A stretch of DNA of 64,000 nucleotides from an uncultured Anaerolineales bacterium (lineage in GTDB: Bacteria; Chloroflexota; Anaerolineae; Anaerolineales; Villigracilaceae). Every line of letters starts with the position of its first letter. The first letter of the stretch is position 1. The position numbers and the translations under genes are program-made. The stretch spans positions 23,194-87,193 of the forward strand of contig CALGPL010000011.1 in the NCBI GenBank assembly GCA_937960595.1, read 5' to 3'. Shown in pieces: positions 37,166 through 46,755 of this stretch. The notes under the pieces are model-generated. The model searched no databases and had not been told where the DNA came from. It saw only the letters and a list, made by a program, of their open reading frames with translations.

Positions 37166-39928
37166 ATGAATAAAAAGCCTTCCTTTGCCTGGCTGTTTCA
37201 TCTTCCCACTCTATTGATTGCCTCGATCGCTGTGGCCATGCTGGTGCTGACGCCCGTTTGGGCGGTTCGATATTATCGAACTCCTTTCCTGGGGATGCTG
37301 CTCGAGCCGAACGGGGTGGTCAGCAAGATTTCGGGGGAGGGTTGGCCGGCCCGTCAGGCGGGAGCCGAATGGCCGGACCGTTTGATCAGCATCAACGGTC
37401 ATCTCCTGGCATTTGACGACCGGCCCGATCACTGGCTGGCCGAAGGTGACTACCGGCCGGTGGAACTGGTCTTCGAGCAGCACAACATGGGGCGCTATTA
37501 CCTGATAGTGACGCCCATTCCCATGCCGCGCAGCAATTTCATCGAGTTGTTTGTCGTTCCCTATCTGGTTGGGTTGATTTTCCAGGGGATCGGCATTTGG
37601 GCGTACAGTCTGCGCCGCGATCTGCGTTCCAGCCGGGCGCTGCTGGTGTTCACCTCGGCGGTCAGCATCACGACGACCACATTCTTCGATATGAATACCA
37701 CCCATCATGTGGTGACCATGTGGTCGGTCAGTCTTCCGATCGCCGCGACGGCACTGATCTACCTGGCGCTGGTGTTCCCGCGCGAAGTCTATCTGGTGCA
37801 GCGCTGGCCGTGGGCGCGTTTTCTCCCGTGGTTCCTCTGCCTGGGCATTGTCATCCCGGCCTGGCGGGAAGTGACGGCGCCCTCCTCGGCGCTGGCGTAC
37901 ATCACGGTCTGGCAGGCCAGTTATGCCTACATGGCGCTGGGCATCTCGACCTTTCTGTTCATGCTCGTCTGGCACATCCTGCGCAGCGATTCGGCCATTG
38001 TGCGTCAGCAGAGCCGCGTCATCGTCTTCGGCGCGGCGCTGGCCTTCGCGCCGATGATGATCTTCTACCTCCTGCCGACCGCTTTCGGCAGCAGCCCGCA
38101 GGAATTTCGGGCGGCAATTTATTTTCCTCTCCTCATCTTGCTGCCGCTCTCCATCACCTACGCCATCCTGCGTTACCGCCTGCTCGATGTGGATCGCGTC
38201 TTGGGAAAGGCGCTCACCTATGCCATGACGACCGCGGCGGCCCTGGCTGCCTTCTATGGTCTGATTGCCGTCCTCTCCTATGCCTTGCGGCGCAATGTGC
38301 AGGCCGACAATCCCTGGCTGATTGCGCTCTATCTGCTCTTGCTGGTCTTTGGGCTGATGCCGCTGCGCAATCTTGTCCAGCGGTTGATCGACCGCCTGTT
38401 CTACCGTTCACCGGCGGATTATCAGCGTGTCCTCAACAACCTGGCTGCCGGCCTCGTCATCACCCCCGACATCGAGCGGACCGTTGAACTCCTGCAGAAG
38501 CAGATCGGCTTGGCGCTGGCGCCGGAGGATTTCGTCATTTACCTCTATGACGATGACCGGGCGCTCTACCTTGCCAGTTCGCGCCTGGAGCGGGAGTGGC
38601 CTTCGTTCCAGACCGATGACCCCCTTGTCCGTCTGCTGCGCCAGGCCAAAGCCGCGCTTTGGTTTCCTCCCGAGGCGGATCTGCCCCCCGATCTGGCCGT
38701 CTCCGACGACTTTCGCCGCCTGCGCTGCCGAACTTTTGTGCCGCTGTGTTACGAAGGCAGCCTGATCGGTTTCATGGCTTTGGGAATGCGCCGCTCCGGT
38801 GATCCTTACAGTCAGGACGATTTGAACTTCCTGACGACGGTCGGCGGGCAATCCACGCTGGCGCTCGAAAACGCCCGCCTGTTTGCCAACCTGCGCCGCA
38901 CCCTCGACCAGACCCTCGAAATGAAGAATTTGATGGACGACATCTTTGCCTCCATCGCCACCGGCGTCATCACGACCGACATCCAGCGTCAGGTGACGCT
39001 CTTCAACCGGGCTGCCGAGCGTATTCTGGGCGTTTCTATCGATCAGGTGATCGGCAAGCGGCTGCCGCAAATCTGCGAGGAACTCGAACAGGCAGCCAGC
39101 AGTGCCGTCGAGCGCGGCGAAGTCACCCTCGGCCGCGACGTGGCCGCCCGCCTGCCCTCGCGCGGTGACCTCTATCTGCGCCTGTCCTGTTCTCCGCTGC
39201 GGGACGCTTACTTGGGCACCAAAGGCGCCACGATTGTCCTGGAGGATCTTACCGAGCGTCGTCGGCTGGAGGCCGAACAGGAGCGCATCCGCCAGACCTT
39301 TGGCCGGGTCGTGGCGCCGCGCGTCCGCGACCGTTTGCTCTCCGATCCCAGCCACCTGCGCCTCGACGGCACGCGCCAACAGGTAACCGTCCTTTTCGCC
39401 GATCTGAAAGGGTTCACCGGTTTCAGCGAGGTCCATGATCCCGAACTGATCTTCCGGGTGCTGAACGATTACCTCTCCCTGGCGGCACAGGCCATTCTCG
39501 AGGAGGAAGGCACGCTGGATAAGTTCATGGGTGATGCAGTCATGGCGCTCTGGAATGTGCCCGATCCTCAGGAGGATCATGCCCTGCGCGCCGTGCGCGC
39601 TGCCTTCGGAATCATGGAACGCGCCCGCCAGGCGCATCTGCGTCTGAGGGACCCTTCTCACCATTTGCTGTTCCGCATCGGCGTGACCACCGGGGAGGCC
39701 ATGGTGGGCAACGTCGGCACGCGCGAACTGTTCAATTACACCGCGATTGGCGACATCGTCAACCTGGCGCAGCGGCTGGAGACGACGGCGCGGCCGGGCC
39801 AGATCCTCATCGATCATGCCACCTTTGCGCTGGCCGGAAACCACGTGATCGCCGCGCCCATGGAACCGGTCCAGGTGCGGGGCCGCACCCAGCCGGTGAT
39901 TGTCTATGCCCTGGAACGATTGAAATAG
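37166..39928 (+). CDS. Multi-domain class III adenylate/guanylate cyclase (PDZ-like, multi-TM, GAF, PAS, CHD)
   Basis: 'EPNGVVSKISGEGWPARQAGAEWPDRLISINGHLL' PDZ-like; C-terminal 'VTVLFADLKGFTGFSEVHDPELIFRVLNDYLSLAAQAILEEEGTLDKFMGDAVMALWNVPDPQEDHALRAVRAA' and 'IGVTTGEAMVGNVGTRELFNYTAIGDIVNLAQRLE'. Confidence 0.9.
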   Translation: MNKKPSFAWLFHLPTLLIASIAVAMLVLTPVWAVRYYRTPFLGMLLEPNGVVSKISGEGWPARQAGAEWPDRLISINGHLLAFDDRPDHWLAEGDYRPVELVFEQHNMGRYYLIVTPIPMPRSNFIELFVVPYLVGLIFQGIGIWAYSLRRDLRSSRALLVFTSAVSITTTTFFDMNTTHHVVTMWSVSLPIAATALIYLALVFPREVYLVQRWPWARFLPWFLCLGIVIPAWREVTAPSSALAYITVWQASYAYMALGISTFLFMLVWHILRSDSAIVRQQSRVIVFGAALAFAPMMIFYLLPTAFGSSPQEFRAAIYFPLLILLPLSITYAILRYRLLDVDRVLGKALTYAMTTAAALAAFYGLIAVLSYALRRNVQADNPWLIALYLLLLVFGLMPLRNLVQRLIDRLFYRSPADYQRVLNNLAAGLVITPDIERTVELLQKQIGLALAPEDFVIYLYDDDRALYLASSRLEREWPSFQTDDPLVRLLRQAKAALWFPPEADLPPDLAVSDDFRRLRCRTFVPLCYEGSLIGFMALGMRRSGDPYSQDDLNFLTTVGGQSTLALENARLFANLRRTLDQTLEMKNLMDDIFASIATGVITTDIQRQVTLFNRAAERILGVSIDQVIGKRLPQICEELEQAASSAVERGEVTLGRDVAARLPSRGDLYLRLSCSPLRDAYLGTKGATIVLEDLTERRRLEAEQERIRQTFGRVVAPRVRDRLLSDPSHLRLDGTRQQVTVLFADLKGFTGFSEVHDPELIFRVLNDYLSLAAQAILEEEGTLDKFMGDAVMALWNVPDPQEDHALRAVRAAFGIMERARQAHLRLRDPSHHLLFRIGVTTGEAMVGNVGTRELFNYTAIGDIVNLAQRLETTARPGQILIDHATFALAGNHVIAAPMEPVQVRGRTQPVIVYALERLK

Positions 39929-39974
39929 GCCGCAGTGCCGGAGCGAGAAAGACCGCCAGAGTGGAGGAACATCC

Positions 39975-40613
39975 ATGTTGAAGCGCTATCATCGCCTCAT
40001 CACCGAACGGGCGCTGGGGGCGGTCTTCGGGCCGCAGGCGCTGGAAGAGATCATCGCCGCCAATTTACACCAGGACCACCTTTTGACGGGGCAGATCGGC
40101 CATCCTGAATTCCATTTCGATGAAAATGCGTTTGCTGCCGGCCTGGCCTATATGGAGGCCCAGCGCGGCCGAATTGGGGAGGCCCTGATGGCCGGCCGCC
40201 CGCGGCCAGCGCGGCGCGCCTTTGGACGCCTGGTCCATGCCGCCCAGGATTTTTATGCGCATAGCAATTATGTTCGCTTGTGGCTGGCGCGCCATCCTGA
40301 CGGTCGGCCTCCGTCGGCGGAGAGGATCGAGCCGTGCGACCCCGACCTGTTGACCAGCCCCGAATTGCGTTCCGGCCGGCTGTATTACCCTCTCGAAGTG
40401 TTGAGTTTCATCCCGTTTTCCCGCGCCTGGGCGATGGCGCGCCTGCCGCGCGACTCGCACGCCTGGATGAATCTGGACACCCCTGAGTGCGGCCCCCTCT
40501 TTGACTATGCGGTCGAGGCGGCGGTCAAACGCACCCGCCTCGAGTACGATCGGACGGTGGACGGCCTGTCGCCTGAGGAGATGCACCTGTTCGTCCATTC
40601 CCTCACTCCCTGA
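39975..40613 (+). CDS. HET-C / zinc-dependent phospholipase C-like protein
   Basis: 'YHRLITERAL', 'HQDHLLTGQIGHPEFHFDE', 'GRLVHAAQDFYAHSNYVRLWL' histidine/aspartate pattern. Confidence 0.55.
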   Translation: MLKRYHRLITERALGAVFGPQALEEIIAANLHQDHLLTGQIGHPEFHFDENAFAAGLAYMEAQRGRIGEALMAGRPRPARRAFGRLVHAAQDFYAHSNYVRLWLARHPDGRPPSAERIEPCDPDLLTSPELRSGRLYYPLEVLSFIPFSRAWAMARLPRDSHAWMNLDTPECGPLFDYAVEAAVKRTRLEYDRTVDGLSPEEMHLFVHSLTP

Positions 40614-40631
40614 AACAGGCAGGCCTCGCGG

Positions 40632-40637
40632 TATAAT
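40632..40637 (+). promoter_or_regulatory. -10 element TATAAT 7 nt before ATG 40645; leaderless candidate
   Basis: cggTATAATggttctcATGgac. Confidence 0.6.
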
Positions 40638-40644
40638 GGTTCTC

Positions 40645-41091
40645 ATGGACACAAAAACCAAACTGGAAACTGCCCTGAAAGAAGCCATGAAATCCGGCGA
40701 CGAGGTCCGCAAGCGCACCATCCGCATGGCGCTGGCAGCCATCAAACAGGCCGAAATCGACCGCCGGACGGCGCTGGACGAGGCGGCGGTGATCGCCCTG
40801 CTCCAGAAGGAAATCAAGTTGCGCAAGGAGGCGCTGGAGGAGGCCCGCACCGCCAATCGTTCGGATTTGGCTGCCGCGGCCGAGGCCGAACTGGCCGTGG
40901 TCGGCGAGTTCCTGCCCGAGGGGTTGAGCGAGCAGGAACTGCGTTCGTTGGTCGAGGCGGCCATCGCCGAGACGGGCGCGGCTTCGCCGGCCGACATGGG
41001 CAAGGTCATGAAAGCGCTCATGCCGCGCCTGGCCGGGCGCGCCCCCGGCGACCAGGTCAGCGCCCTCGTCCGGCAGTTGCTGCAAAAGTAG
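40645..41091 (+). CDS. GatB/YqeY domain protein
   Basis: 'MDTKTKLETALKEAMKSGDEVRKRTIRMALAAIKQAEIDRR...LQKEIKLRKEALEEA...EFLPEGLSEQELRSLVEAAIAETGAASPADMGKVMKALMPRLAGRAPG'. Confidence 0.94.
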   Translation: MDTKTKLETALKEAMKSGDEVRKRTIRMALAAIKQAEIDRRTALDEAAVIALLQKEIKLRKEALEEARTANRSDLAAAAEAELAVVGEFLPEGLSEQELRSLVEAAIAETGAASPADMGKVMKALMPRLAGRAPGDQVSALVRQLLQK

Positions 41092-41107
41092 GCCCATCCC
41101 CTTGGCG

Positions 41108-43225
41108 ATGAACCGATCCCGCGCCGCGCGGCGAGTCTCTGCTTTCTCGATCCTGATTCTGGTCTGCGTCAGTATTCTGTCGTACGTGGTCCTGATCCAG
41201 CCGTGGTCATTGCGCCAGGATCAAGCGCCGATTATGGAGAACGAGGTCGCCGTTCAGGATTTGCGCGCCCCTTACGATTTTCAGTACATCAGCGAGGTGC
41301 GCACCGAGCAGGCCCGTCTGGCGGCGGAGCGGGCTGTCCAGCCGGTTTACGCGCCGCCCGATCCGCGTCTGGCCCGCCAACAGTTCGACCTGCTCGATTC
41401 GGCGTTGAGGAATGTGACCCTCATTCGGGCCGACCAGAATTTGAGCATCGAAGAAAAGAAGGCGGCGCTGGAGACCATCGAGGCGCTCGATTTGCGCCCC
41501 GAGTCGGTGGACTTGCTCCTGCGCCTGTCGACGACGCGCTGGGAGAAGGTGCGCACGACCGCCCTCGCCGTCCTGGAACAAGCCATGCGCAGTCCGATTC
41601 GCAGCGAGGAGTTGGAGATCGTTCGCCAGGGACTGCCGGTGCTCGTCAGCCCCAGCCTCGGCCTGACGCAGACCGAGATCGATCTGGTCGTCGAACTGGC
41701 CGCGCCGCTGATCGTCCCGAACAGTTTCTACAGCCCCGAATTGACCGAAGCGGCCCGTCGGGCGGCCCGCCAGGCCGTCGAGCCGGTCGTTCAATCCTAT
41801 AAGCAGGGTCAGACGATCGTTTCGAGCGGCGAGATTGTCACCGCCGCCCATTATGAAGCCCTGGTGGAATGCGGTCTGGTCACCTCGGCCGAGCCGACCA
41901 AACGCTATGCCGGGGCGGCTGCGGTGGTGGCGGCAGCGGTGCTCTTCACCGTTCTCTACTTCATGCGTCGTCGAACGCCGCCGCTCCAAGATTTGCGCGG
42001 CCTGCTCCTGTTTTCGGCCGTCCTGCTGGTCTTTTTGGTGGGTGCGCGGGTGATCTTGCCCAATCGCAGCGTCTTGCCGTACCTTTACCCCGTCCCGGCC
42101 TTCGGCCTGCTCGTCTCTGTCCTCTTCGGCATGGAGAGCGGCATGGTCTTCAGCCTGCTGATGAGTATGCTGGTGGCCTATGGCATGCCCGATGACATGT
42201 GGCTGCTGCCCTACTATCTCTTGAGCAGCCTGTGCGGCGTGCTGGCGCTTGGTCGTGCCCGCCGCCTGGGGCAATTCCTCTACGCCACCGCCGCGATCGC
42301 CGGCTCTGGCATGGTCTTGATCATGGCGTACCGCTATCCGTTTACCGACATCGACTGGGTGGGCATCCTGACCTTGCTCGGCGCGGCGATTTTTTGCGGG
42401 GTGGCTTCTGCCAGCCTGACCCTCCCGCTCCAGTACATCCTTTCCCAGTTTCTAGGCTTGACCACTGCTCTTCAACTGCTGGAGGTCTCGCGGCCCGATT
42501 CGCCGCTGCTCAAATATTTCTTGCAGCGCGCCCCCGGCACCTACCAGCACAGTCTGCAGGTGGCCAATCTGGCCGAGCAGGCGGCCGAACGAATCGGAGC
42601 CGACGGCCTGTTGACGCGCGTGGCGGCTCTCTTCCATGATGTCGGCAAGGCGGCCAACCCGCTCTTCTTCGTCGAGAACCAGCCTCCCGATCGGATCGAT
42701 TCGCACGATGAGATGAACCCGGTCGAGGCCGCTGCTCACATCATCCGCCATGTGGAAGACGGCCTCAAACTGGCCCGCAAATATCGTCTGCCGCGCCGCC
42801 TGCTCGATTTCATTTCCGAGCACCATGGGACGCTGGTGGCCCGTTATCAATACAATCGGGCGGTCGAAGCGGCTGGCGGTGACGCCTCCAAAGTGGACAT
42901 TGACCGCTTCCGCTATCCCGGCCCGACGCCGCGCTCGCGCGAGACGGCCATCCTGATGCTGGCCGACGGAGTCGAGGCGCGGGCCCGCGCCGAGCGTCCG
43001 CAAAGCGACGATGAAATGTACGCCATGGTGCGCAACGTCATTGCCAGCGTCCAGAAAGACGGCCAACTCGACCATGCGCCGCTCACCCAGAAAGACATGT
43101 GGGATATTACCGAGTCCTTTGTCGCCACCCTGCGGGTCGCCTACCATCCTCGCCTCGAATATCCCAAGGACCAGCCTGCTGCTGCCGAGACGCCAACCCG
43201 GGCCCACTCCAGGAGCCGCAAATGA
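41108..43225 (+). CDS. 7TM-HD family phosphohydrolase (PgpH/YqfF-like)
   Basis: 'SPLLKYFLQRAPGTYQHSLQVANLAEQAAERIGADGLLTRVAALFHDVGKAANPLFFVENQ' HD domain after a multi-TM region. Confidence 0.93.
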   Translation: MNRSRAARRVSAFSILILVCVSILSYVVLIQPWSLRQDQAPIMENEVAVQDLRAPYDFQYISEVRTEQARLAAERAVQPVYAPPDPRLARQQFDLLDSALRNVTLIRADQNLSIEEKKAALETIEALDLRPESVDLLLRLSTTRWEKVRTTALAVLEQAMRSPIRSEELEIVRQGLPVLVSPSLGLTQTEIDLVVELAAPLIVPNSFYSPELTEAARRAARQAVEPVVQSYKQGQTIVSSGEIVTAAHYEALVECGLVTSAEPTKRYAGAAAVVAAAVLFTVLYFMRRRTPPLQDLRGLLLFSAVLLVFLVGARVILPNRSVLPYLYPVPAFGLLVSVLFGMESGMVFSLLMSMLVAYGMPDDMWLLPYYLLSSLCGVLALGRARRLGQFLYATAAIAGSGMVLIMAYRYPFTDIDWVGILTLLGAAIFCGVASASLTLPLQYILSQFLGLTTALQLLEVSRPDSPLLKYFLQRAPGTYQHSLQVANLAEQAAERIGADGLLTRVAALFHDVGKAANPLFFVENQPPDRIDSHDEMNPVEAAAHIIRHVEDGLKLARKYRLPRRLLDFISEHHGTLVARYQYNRAVEAAGGDASKVDIDRFRYPGPTPRSRETAILMLADGVEARARAERPQSDDEMYAMVRNVIASVQKDGQLDHAPLTQKDMWDITESFVATLRVAYHPRLEYPKDQPAAAETPTRAHSRSRK

Positions 43226-43674
43226 TCTTTCTCGATCTGCGTTCTGGGGAGACTTCGCTCCCCGATCCTGCTCTGCTCGAACGGGCGGCGCAGGCGACCC
43301 TCGACCTGCAGGCTGCCCTGGATGCCGACCTGACCCTCGTCCTCACCGAGGATGAGCAGGTGCGGGAACTCAACCGCCTCTACCGCGGCGTCGACGCGTC
43401 CACCGATGTGCTTGCCTTCCCGGCGGGCGAACCGGACCCCGAAACCGGTCGCCTCTATCTGGGCGACGTCATCCTCTCGGTGCAGCGCGCCGCCTCCCAG
43501 GCTGCTGCTGGCGGGCATTCGCTGGAGGCCGAATTGCAGTTGCTGGTCGTGCATGGCGTCCTGCATCTCCTCGGCCACGATCATGCCGGCGGCGAAGACA
43601 AAGCCCGCATGTGGGCAGCCCAGTCCGAGGTCCTCGAGCATCTGGGTATTTCTCCTGCCATCGTTCATGAATAA
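43222..43674 (+). CDS. ybeY: Endoribonuclease YbeY
   Basis: ATGA overlap; 'LNRLYRGVDASTDVLAFPAGEPD...YLGDVILSVQRA...LLVVHGVLHLLGHDHAGGED'. Confidence 0.95.
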   Translation: MIFLDLRSGETSLPDPALLERAAQATLDLQAALDADLTLVLTEDEQVRELNRLYRGVDASTDVLAFPAGEPDPETGRLYLGDVILSVQRAASQAAAGGHSLEAELQLLVVHGVLHLLGHDHAGGEDKARMWAAQSEVLEHLGISPAIVHE

Positions 43675-44056
43675 ATTCACTTATTTCTTCGTCTCCCGCT
43701 ATCGGGCTTTTGGCCATGCGTTTCGAGGATGGTGGTACGTCATCCGTACCCAGCGCAACGCCTGGATCCACGCCCTGGCCACCACCCTGGTCGTTTTGCT
43801 GGCTTTCTGGCTGCGGCTGCCGGCGCGAGACTGGGCCGTTCTGTTCGTGACCATCGCCCTGGTCTGGACGTCGGAATTCATCAACACGGCCCTGGAAGCG
43901 GTGGTCGATCTGGCCAGCCCGCGGCATCATCCGCTTGCCAGGGTCGGCAAAGACGTCGGCGCGGCGGCGGTGTTGATTGCTGCCCTGACCTCGATCCTGG
44001 TTGGGGTGCTGATCCTCGGCCCGCCGTTGTGGGCGCGCTTGTTCCCCGCTCTCTGA
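43667..44056 (+). CDS. Diacylglycerol/undecaprenol kinase
   Basis: 'FGHAFRGWWYVIRTQRNAWIHALATTLVVLLAFWL', 'SEFINTALEAVVDLASPRHHPLARVGKDVGAAAVLIAA'. Confidence 0.93.
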   Translation: MNKFTYFFVSRYRAFGHAFRGWWYVIRTQRNAWIHALATTLVVLLAFWLRLPARDWAVLFVTIALVWTSEFINTALEAVVDLASPRHHPLARVGKDVGAAAVLIAALTSILVGVLILGPPLWARLFPAL

Positions 44057-44077
44057 TTTTTCTCTCAAACCGTTTCT

Positions 44078-44935
44078 ATGACCCTTTCCTTTCGTTTCGG
44101 CACGGTCGGTTCGCCGCTGGCGACTCCGCCCCGGCCCGGCGGGACGGTCGGCGGGGTCCGTTACGCTGCCTCGCTCGGGCTGGATGCCCTTGAACTGGCC
44201 TGGGTGCAGGGGGTGCGCCTCGGCGAGGCGGCCTGCGCGGCGATCCGGGCGGCCGCGCAGCAATGCGGCGTGGCGCTGTCGGTTCACGCCCCGTATTACA
44301 TCAACCTGAATGCGGACGAGGAAAAGTGGCCGCGCCTGCGCAAGTACTTGATGGACGCGGCCCATTACGGCAATCTGGCCGGCGCGACCGACATTGTCTT
44401 CCACCCTGGCACGTACTTTGGCCGCCCGGCCTCCGAAGTGCTGGGGCGTGTCCTGCCGCGCTTACAGGCTTGCGTGGACGAACTGCGCGCCGCCGGCAAT
44501 CCGGTGATTCTGCGCCCCGAAACGAGCGGCAAGGCGGCGATGCTCGGCTCGCTGGAGGATGTCCTCGAACTGGCCAAAATCCCCGGGGTGGTTCCCTGCC
44601 TCGATTTCGCCCATTTGCACGCCCGCCTGGGTGACGGCTCGATGAACACTTACGAAGAATGGATGGATGCGCTCGACCGGTATCGGGCGGCTCTTGGCAG
44701 CCAGGCGCTGAAGAGTCTTCATATTCACCTCTCCGGCATTGACTACGGCCCAAAGGGCGAGAAGAACCACCTCGTTTTGGAAGAAGCCGATCTGAACTTC
44801 CGCGATCTGATGCGCGCCTTGCACGATTCTGGCGCCAGGGGCCGGATGTTGAGCGAAAGCCCCATTCTGGAGGAAGACGCCCTCAAATTGCGGGCCTTGT
44901 GGTGCGAAATCAGCGGGGAGGCAGAAGTTCCCTGA
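44078..44935 (+). CDS. AP endonuclease 2/deoxyribonuclease IV-like TIM-barrel protein
   Basis: 'SVHAPYYINLNADEEK', 'IVFHPGTYFGRP', 'VPCLDFAHLHARLGDG', 'LKSLHIHLSGIDYGPKGEKNHLVLEEADLNF'. Confidence 0.85.
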   Translation: MTLSFRFGTVGSPLATPPRPGGTVGGVRYAASLGLDALELAWVQGVRLGEAACAAIRAAAQQCGVALSVHAPYYINLNADEEKWPRLRKYLMDAAHYGNLAGATDIVFHPGTYFGRPASEVLGRVLPRLQACVDELRAAGNPVILRPETSGKAAMLGSLEDVLELAKIPGVVPCLDFAHLHARLGDGSMNTYEEWMDALDRYRAALGSQALKSLHIHLSGIDYGPKGEKNHLVLEEADLNFRDLMRALHDSGARGRMLSESPILEEDALKLRALWCEISGEAEVP

Positions 44936-45061
44936 GCGACAACCGGAACGGGTTGTTTTTGGGTGAACGGAGGGTAGTCGGCCTCTGTCTCGCGGAAGCG
45001 GTCGTTGGGGTGTGGCGGGCACGTCCTTCGGGCTTTCGGGCTGCTGCGGGGCTGGAAACGA

Positions 45062-45081
45062 AAACGCCCCGGAGGGCGTTT
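45062..45081. terminator. Bidirectional terminator hairpin between convergent genes
   Basis: AAACGCCC-cgga-GGGCGTTT; 8 bp stem between 44935(+) and 45095(-). Confidence 0.7.
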
Positions 45082-45094
45082 CTGGTGGGGGTGC

Positions 45095-45493
45095 CTAGTT
45101 CATCGCCGGCCGGAACTTGTAGCCATAGATGAGCATGCCTCTTTCGTCGCCGTCCTGGCGCAGGCGGCGGGTGACCATTTCGACCGGCATGCCGATCTCG
45201 ACCGGGGTATCGCCCAGATCGGTCAATTGGGCGGTCACCAGCGGCCCCTCGTCCAGTTTCACCAGGGCGACGGTGTAAGGCGCTTTGTCTTCAAAGCCGG
45301 CCGGAGCTTCATAGATCGTGGTGTACGAATAGACCTCCCCTCGACCGCTAAATGTGTAGGGCGTGTTGGCCTCGCCGCCGCAGTTCGGGCAGACATCGCG
45401 AGGCGGGAAGATTTTGACCTGGCAATGCGGGCAGATTTCGCCAACCAGACTATACCGTTGTTGTTTGAGACGCCAATGGCGGGGAATTTCCAT
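45095..45493 (-). CDS. DUF35 zinc-ribbon/OB-fold protein (acyl-CoA/thiolase-HMGCS associated)
   Basis: 'GEICPHCQVKIFPPRDVCPNCGGEANTPYTFSGRGEVYSYTTIYEAPAGFEDKAPYTVALVKLDEGPLVTAQL'. Confidence 0.92.
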   Translation of the reverse strand: MEIPRHWRLKQQRYSLVGEICPHCQVKIFPPRDVCPNCGGEANTPYTFSGRGEVYSYTTIYEAPAGFEDKAPYTVALVKLDEGPLVTAQLTDLGDTPVEIGMPVEMVTRRLRQDGDERGMLIYGYKFRPAMN

Positions 45494-45577
45494 GTTTCAC
45501 TCCTTTTTCGACCTAATCAAGTCCAATTTTACGAAACAGGGCTATCAGGAACTATCAGGCTGTTGGGGCGATCCTGT

Positions 45578-46738
45578 TCAACTGGCTACCGTTAGGACAT
45601 GCGTGACGGCCGTGGCCGCCGGGCCGCCCAGCGCCTGGATGAGAGCGCAGCGGGCTTTGGGGATCTGATTGGGGCCGGCCTGACCGCGCAATTGAAGAGT
45701 GGCCTCGACCGCCTGGTAGACGCCGGTCGCGCCGCCGGGGTTGCCGCGCGCTTTCAGTCCGCCCATTGTTGCGCAGGGGATTTTGCCCTGCAGGCCGATT
45801 GCCCCCTCGGCGGCCAGTTTCCAGCCCTGGCCGCGGGCGGCGAATCCGGCCGCTTCGAGAGAAAGCGCCGCGTAGATCGAGTAGGCATCGTAATATTCGA
45901 ACAGGTCAATTTGCTCGCGACTCAGGCCGGCCTTTTTGAGGGCTTGTTCGACCGAGGCCTGGGCGGCGGCGAACCACAGCGGTTCGGGGCGGTTGTGCAG
46001 GCCAAGGGTATCTGAAACCGAGGCCGAAGCGGCGATTCGCACCAGGGGGTGGGCAAAATCCTTGGGGAGTAGATTGGGACGAGTCAGAATCAGGGCGGCG
46101 GCGCCGTCGGCGTTCGGGGCAATATCGAACAGGGTGAGCGGCTCGCTGACCATCTCGGCTTTTTGATAGGCCTCTCGCGAAAGCGGCTTGCGGTACATGG
46201 CGTTTGGGTTGCCTGCCCCATTGGCATGGGCGGTCAGGACGAATTCGGCCAGGCCGTTGGGAGGCAGGTCAAATTCGTGTTGGTAGCGGCGCATCAACAG
46301 GGCGGCTTGTGAGGTGGGAGTCAGTCCATGAATGGCCTCGAAGTCGCTGTCGGTGGTCGTTGCCAGGGCGGCTTCAATTTCCGGCCCGATCACGTCGGTG
46401 TATTTTTCGACGCCGACCACCAGGGCCACGTCCACCAGGCCGCTGGCAACGGCCAGGTAACCCTGACGGAGAGCCGCCGCGCCCGAAGCGCCTGCCGCCT
46501 CGAGCGTCTCGGCTTCGATGCCGACCAGGCCGCTGAAGTCGGCCAGCAGCGTTCCCAGGTGGGCCTGACGCGAAAGATTGGCAGCCAGCATGTTGCCGGC
46601 GTAGAGCGCCTGAGGGCGGAGTCCGCCTGAGTCTTTGATCGCAGCCAGAATGGCTCGAACGGCCAGCGAACGAAGGGAAATGTCCCAAAATTCACCAACC
46701 CGCGTCTGGCCGATTCCGGCAATGACGACATCAGTCAT
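45578..46738 (-). CDS. Thiolase-family acetyl-CoA acetyltransferase (archaeal-type)
   Basis: 'MTDVVIAGIGQTRVGEFWDISLRSLAVRAILAAI', 'LEAAGASGAAALRQGYLAVASGLVDVALVVGVEKYTDV'. Confidence 0.9.
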   Translation of the reverse strand: MTDVVIAGIGQTRVGEFWDISLRSLAVRAILAAIKDSGGLRPQALYAGNMLAANLSRQAHLGTLLADFSGLVGIEAETLEAAGASGAAALRQGYLAVASGLVDVALVVGVEKYTDVIGPEIEAALATTTDSDFEAIHGLTPTSQAALLMRRYQHEFDLPPNGLAEFVLTAHANGAGNPNAMYRKPLSREAYQKAEMVSEPLTLFDIAPNADGAAALILTRPNLLPKDFAHPLVRIAASASVSDTLGLHNRPEPLWFAAAQASVEQALKKAGLSREQIDLFEYYDAYSIYAALSLEAAGFAARGQGWKLAAEGAIGLQGKIPCATMGGLKARGNPGGATGVYQAVEATLQLRGQAGPNQIPKARCALIQALGGPAATAVTHVLTVAS

Positions 46739-46755
46739 GATTCACCTCTCCGCCT

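Noticed and set aside
36562-37173. 203-aa plus-strand ORF
   Set aside because: Antisense to the PduO-type adenosyltransferase, whose motifs are clear.
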